Part shown: piece after piece, positions 4,813-5,778 of the stretch
How the letters are laid out: every line of letters starts with the position of its first letter
How positions within the stretch are numbered: position 1 is the stretch's first letter
DNA from: an uncultured Planctomycetaceae bacterium
GTDB taxonomy: Bacteria > Planctomycetota > Planctomycetia > Planctomycetales > Planctomycetaceae
DNA: 5,778 bases
Direction: 5' to 3'
NCBI GenBank assembly: GCA_903823545.1
Contig: CAIJTL010000041.1
Coordinates: forward strand, 1 to 5,778
The notes under the pieces: model-generated
The model's input: only the letters and a program-made list of their open reading frames with translations
Databases searched by the model: none
What the model was told of the DNA's origin: nothing
Made by a program: the position numbers and the translations under genes

Positions 4813-5778
4813 TCATCGCGGCAACGGTGGTGGAACCGCGCCGAAGAGAGCCGCTGTTTGAGCCACTTCACTAGCTGCTTGCCAGTTGCTCATTCCGGCG
4901 CACCAAATCAACGTCGCACGATCGACTTGTCCGGTTTGAATAGCCGTCTGAATTTGAGCGAGCGTGTATGGCCCTTGTGATTGTCCATTGATTGCTGCAT
5001 GCCATGTCGCTGCGTTCGGCAGTGGTGGAGGGGCAGTTGTCGGCGCGCTGCCGACTGGCTGAGCGACGGGAGCGGCGGCCATCTGCGCCATGCGTTGCGC
5101 CATCGCGAAGCCCATCCCCATTCCCATGCCGTCGGCACCGCCACCAGTGGGATTTTCCGCAGCGGCCATCATCGCTTGGCCCATTTGGTACTGCTGGAAT
5201 TTATTCATATCGCCGACGACACCCATGCTCGTGCGGACGTCCAGCGCTTTTTCGACCGCTTCGGGGAACGACACGTTGACAATGAACAACGCGGGAATGT
5301 CGAGGCCGTACTCATCGTCGATCCGTTCGGCGACCAGCTTGCGCAAGTCATCCGACATCTCTTGATAGCGGCTCGCCAAGTCGAGCGCCGCGACCTTGGA
5401 CGACGCGAGCAAATCTGTGAAAGCAGTCGTGATGATTGATCGAAGCAACTCTGAGAGTTCGTCCGAGTTGAACTCACTATTTGCACCGACGAGTTCCTTC
5501 AACAACGCCTTCGGATCAACGGCTCGCAGCGTGTAGGTACCGAACGCTCGCAAGCGAATCGGGCCGAATTCCGAATCGCGGAGCATGACTGGATTCGGCG
5601 TGCCCCATTTCAAATCCGTGATTTGCCGTGTGCTGACGAAGTACACCTCCGAACGGAACGGGCTGTTGAAGCCGTACTTCCAACCAAGCAACGTACCGAG
5701 AATTGGCAGGTTGTCGGTTTTGAGTTCGTAGTGACCTTCTTCAAAAATGTCGGCCACTTCGCCGCGATGGACGAAGAT
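4813..5778 (-). CDS. SPFH-domain protein with C-terminal GYF_2 domain (YdjI-like, 5' end beyond window)
   Basis: The frame is open to the right edge; 321 residues are visible and the N-terminus is missing. The first codons read IFVHRGEVADIFEEGHYELKT, which fits the beta-strand start of the YdjI-type SPFH ('virion core protein') family, so the GTG at 5757 is an internal Val, not a start. Further family signs are NSPFRSEVYFV (38-48), KWGT (57-60) and IRLRAFGTYTLRAVDP (74-89), then helices to about residue 185. A Met/Gly/Ala-rich linker follows (about 200-235), then PPPLP (250-254), a GYF_2 domain (about 258-305; NGQSQGPYTLAQIQ then LIWCAGMSNWQAASEV), and a terminal PPPLPR. SPFH proteins assemble into membrane-associated oligomers; GYF_2 domains are presumed peptide-binding. 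The downstream zinc-ribbon protein is the expected partner from B. subtilis YdjG/YdjI. I see no membrane helix in the visible part. Confidence 0.92.
   Translation of the reverse strand: MFVHRGEVADIFEEGHYELKTDNLPILGTLLGWKYGFNSPFRSEVYFVSTRQITDLKWGTPNPVMLRDSEFGPIRLRAFGTYTLRAVDPKALLKELVGANSEFNSDELSELLRSIITTAFTDLLASSKVAALDLASRYQEMSDDLRKLVAERIDDEYGLDIPALFIVNVSFPEAVEKALDVRTSMGVVGDMNKFQQYQMGQAMMAAAENPTGGGADGMGMGMGFAMAQRMAQMAAAPVAQPVGSAPTTAPPPLPNAATWHAAINGQSQGPYTLAQIQTAIQTGQVDRATLIWCAGMSNWQAASEVAQTAALFGAVPPPLPR

Noticed and set aside
4981..5439. Long plus-strand frames opposite the SPFH gene, and similar ones opposite the zinc-ribbon gene
   Set aside because: They are antisense shadows of well-supported genes: low-complexity Arg/His/Cys-rich translations with no family pattern.
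5737..5757. GTG at 5757 as the start of the SPFH protein
   Set aside because: The frame stays open to the window edge and the extra residues IFVHRGE fit the family's first strand, so this GTG is an internal valine codon.

Overview
The window looks like a piece of a planctomycete chromosome, probably of the Pirellula/Rhodopirellula kind. The evidence is indirect: moderate-to-high GC, a Uma2-family nuclease, a GYF_2-tailed SPFH protein, and above all copies of a short repeat that reads as the peptide NPKRERG when translated. I associate that repeat with planctomycete genomes from memory; no search was possible. All six supported genes lie on the minus strand, so transcription runs from the right edge to the left.

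Right part (5778 to 2164): a 5'-truncated SPFH-domain protein with a Met/Gly-rich linker and a C-terminal GYF_2 domain. It is followed, after a 157-bp gap holding a large imperfect palindrome, by a protein with twin zinc ribbons and a C-terminal membrane anchor. That gene is joined by a TAATG stop/start overlap to a multi-pass membrane protein with a DoxX/MauE/HTTM-like region. The SPFH plus zinc-ribbon-TM pair resembles YdjI and YdjG of Bacillus subtilis, which work with a PspA-type protein at the membrane. This is the most system-like part of the window; the coupled polytopic protein could be an added component.

Left part (1964 to 1): a complete metallo-beta-lactamase-fold hydrolase with all expected metal ligands, then a small protein of predicted beta-sandwich type with no recognised family, then, 32 bp further on, a Uma2-family PD-(D/E)XK nuclease-like protein that runs off the left edge. 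The last two are probably co-transcribed. Nothing in the sequence ties this group functionally to the SPFH group.

Repeats: the palindrome at 4691-4784 and a one-arm relative inside the membrane-protein gene (2684-2716, 28/33 identical to the right arm) suggest a dispersed element that has also landed in coding sequence. There is also a 17-bp palindrome inside the start of the Uma2 gene and an 18-bp in-frame tandem repeat in the membrane-protein gene. I saw no tRNA, rRNA, CRISPR array, transposase or replication origin.
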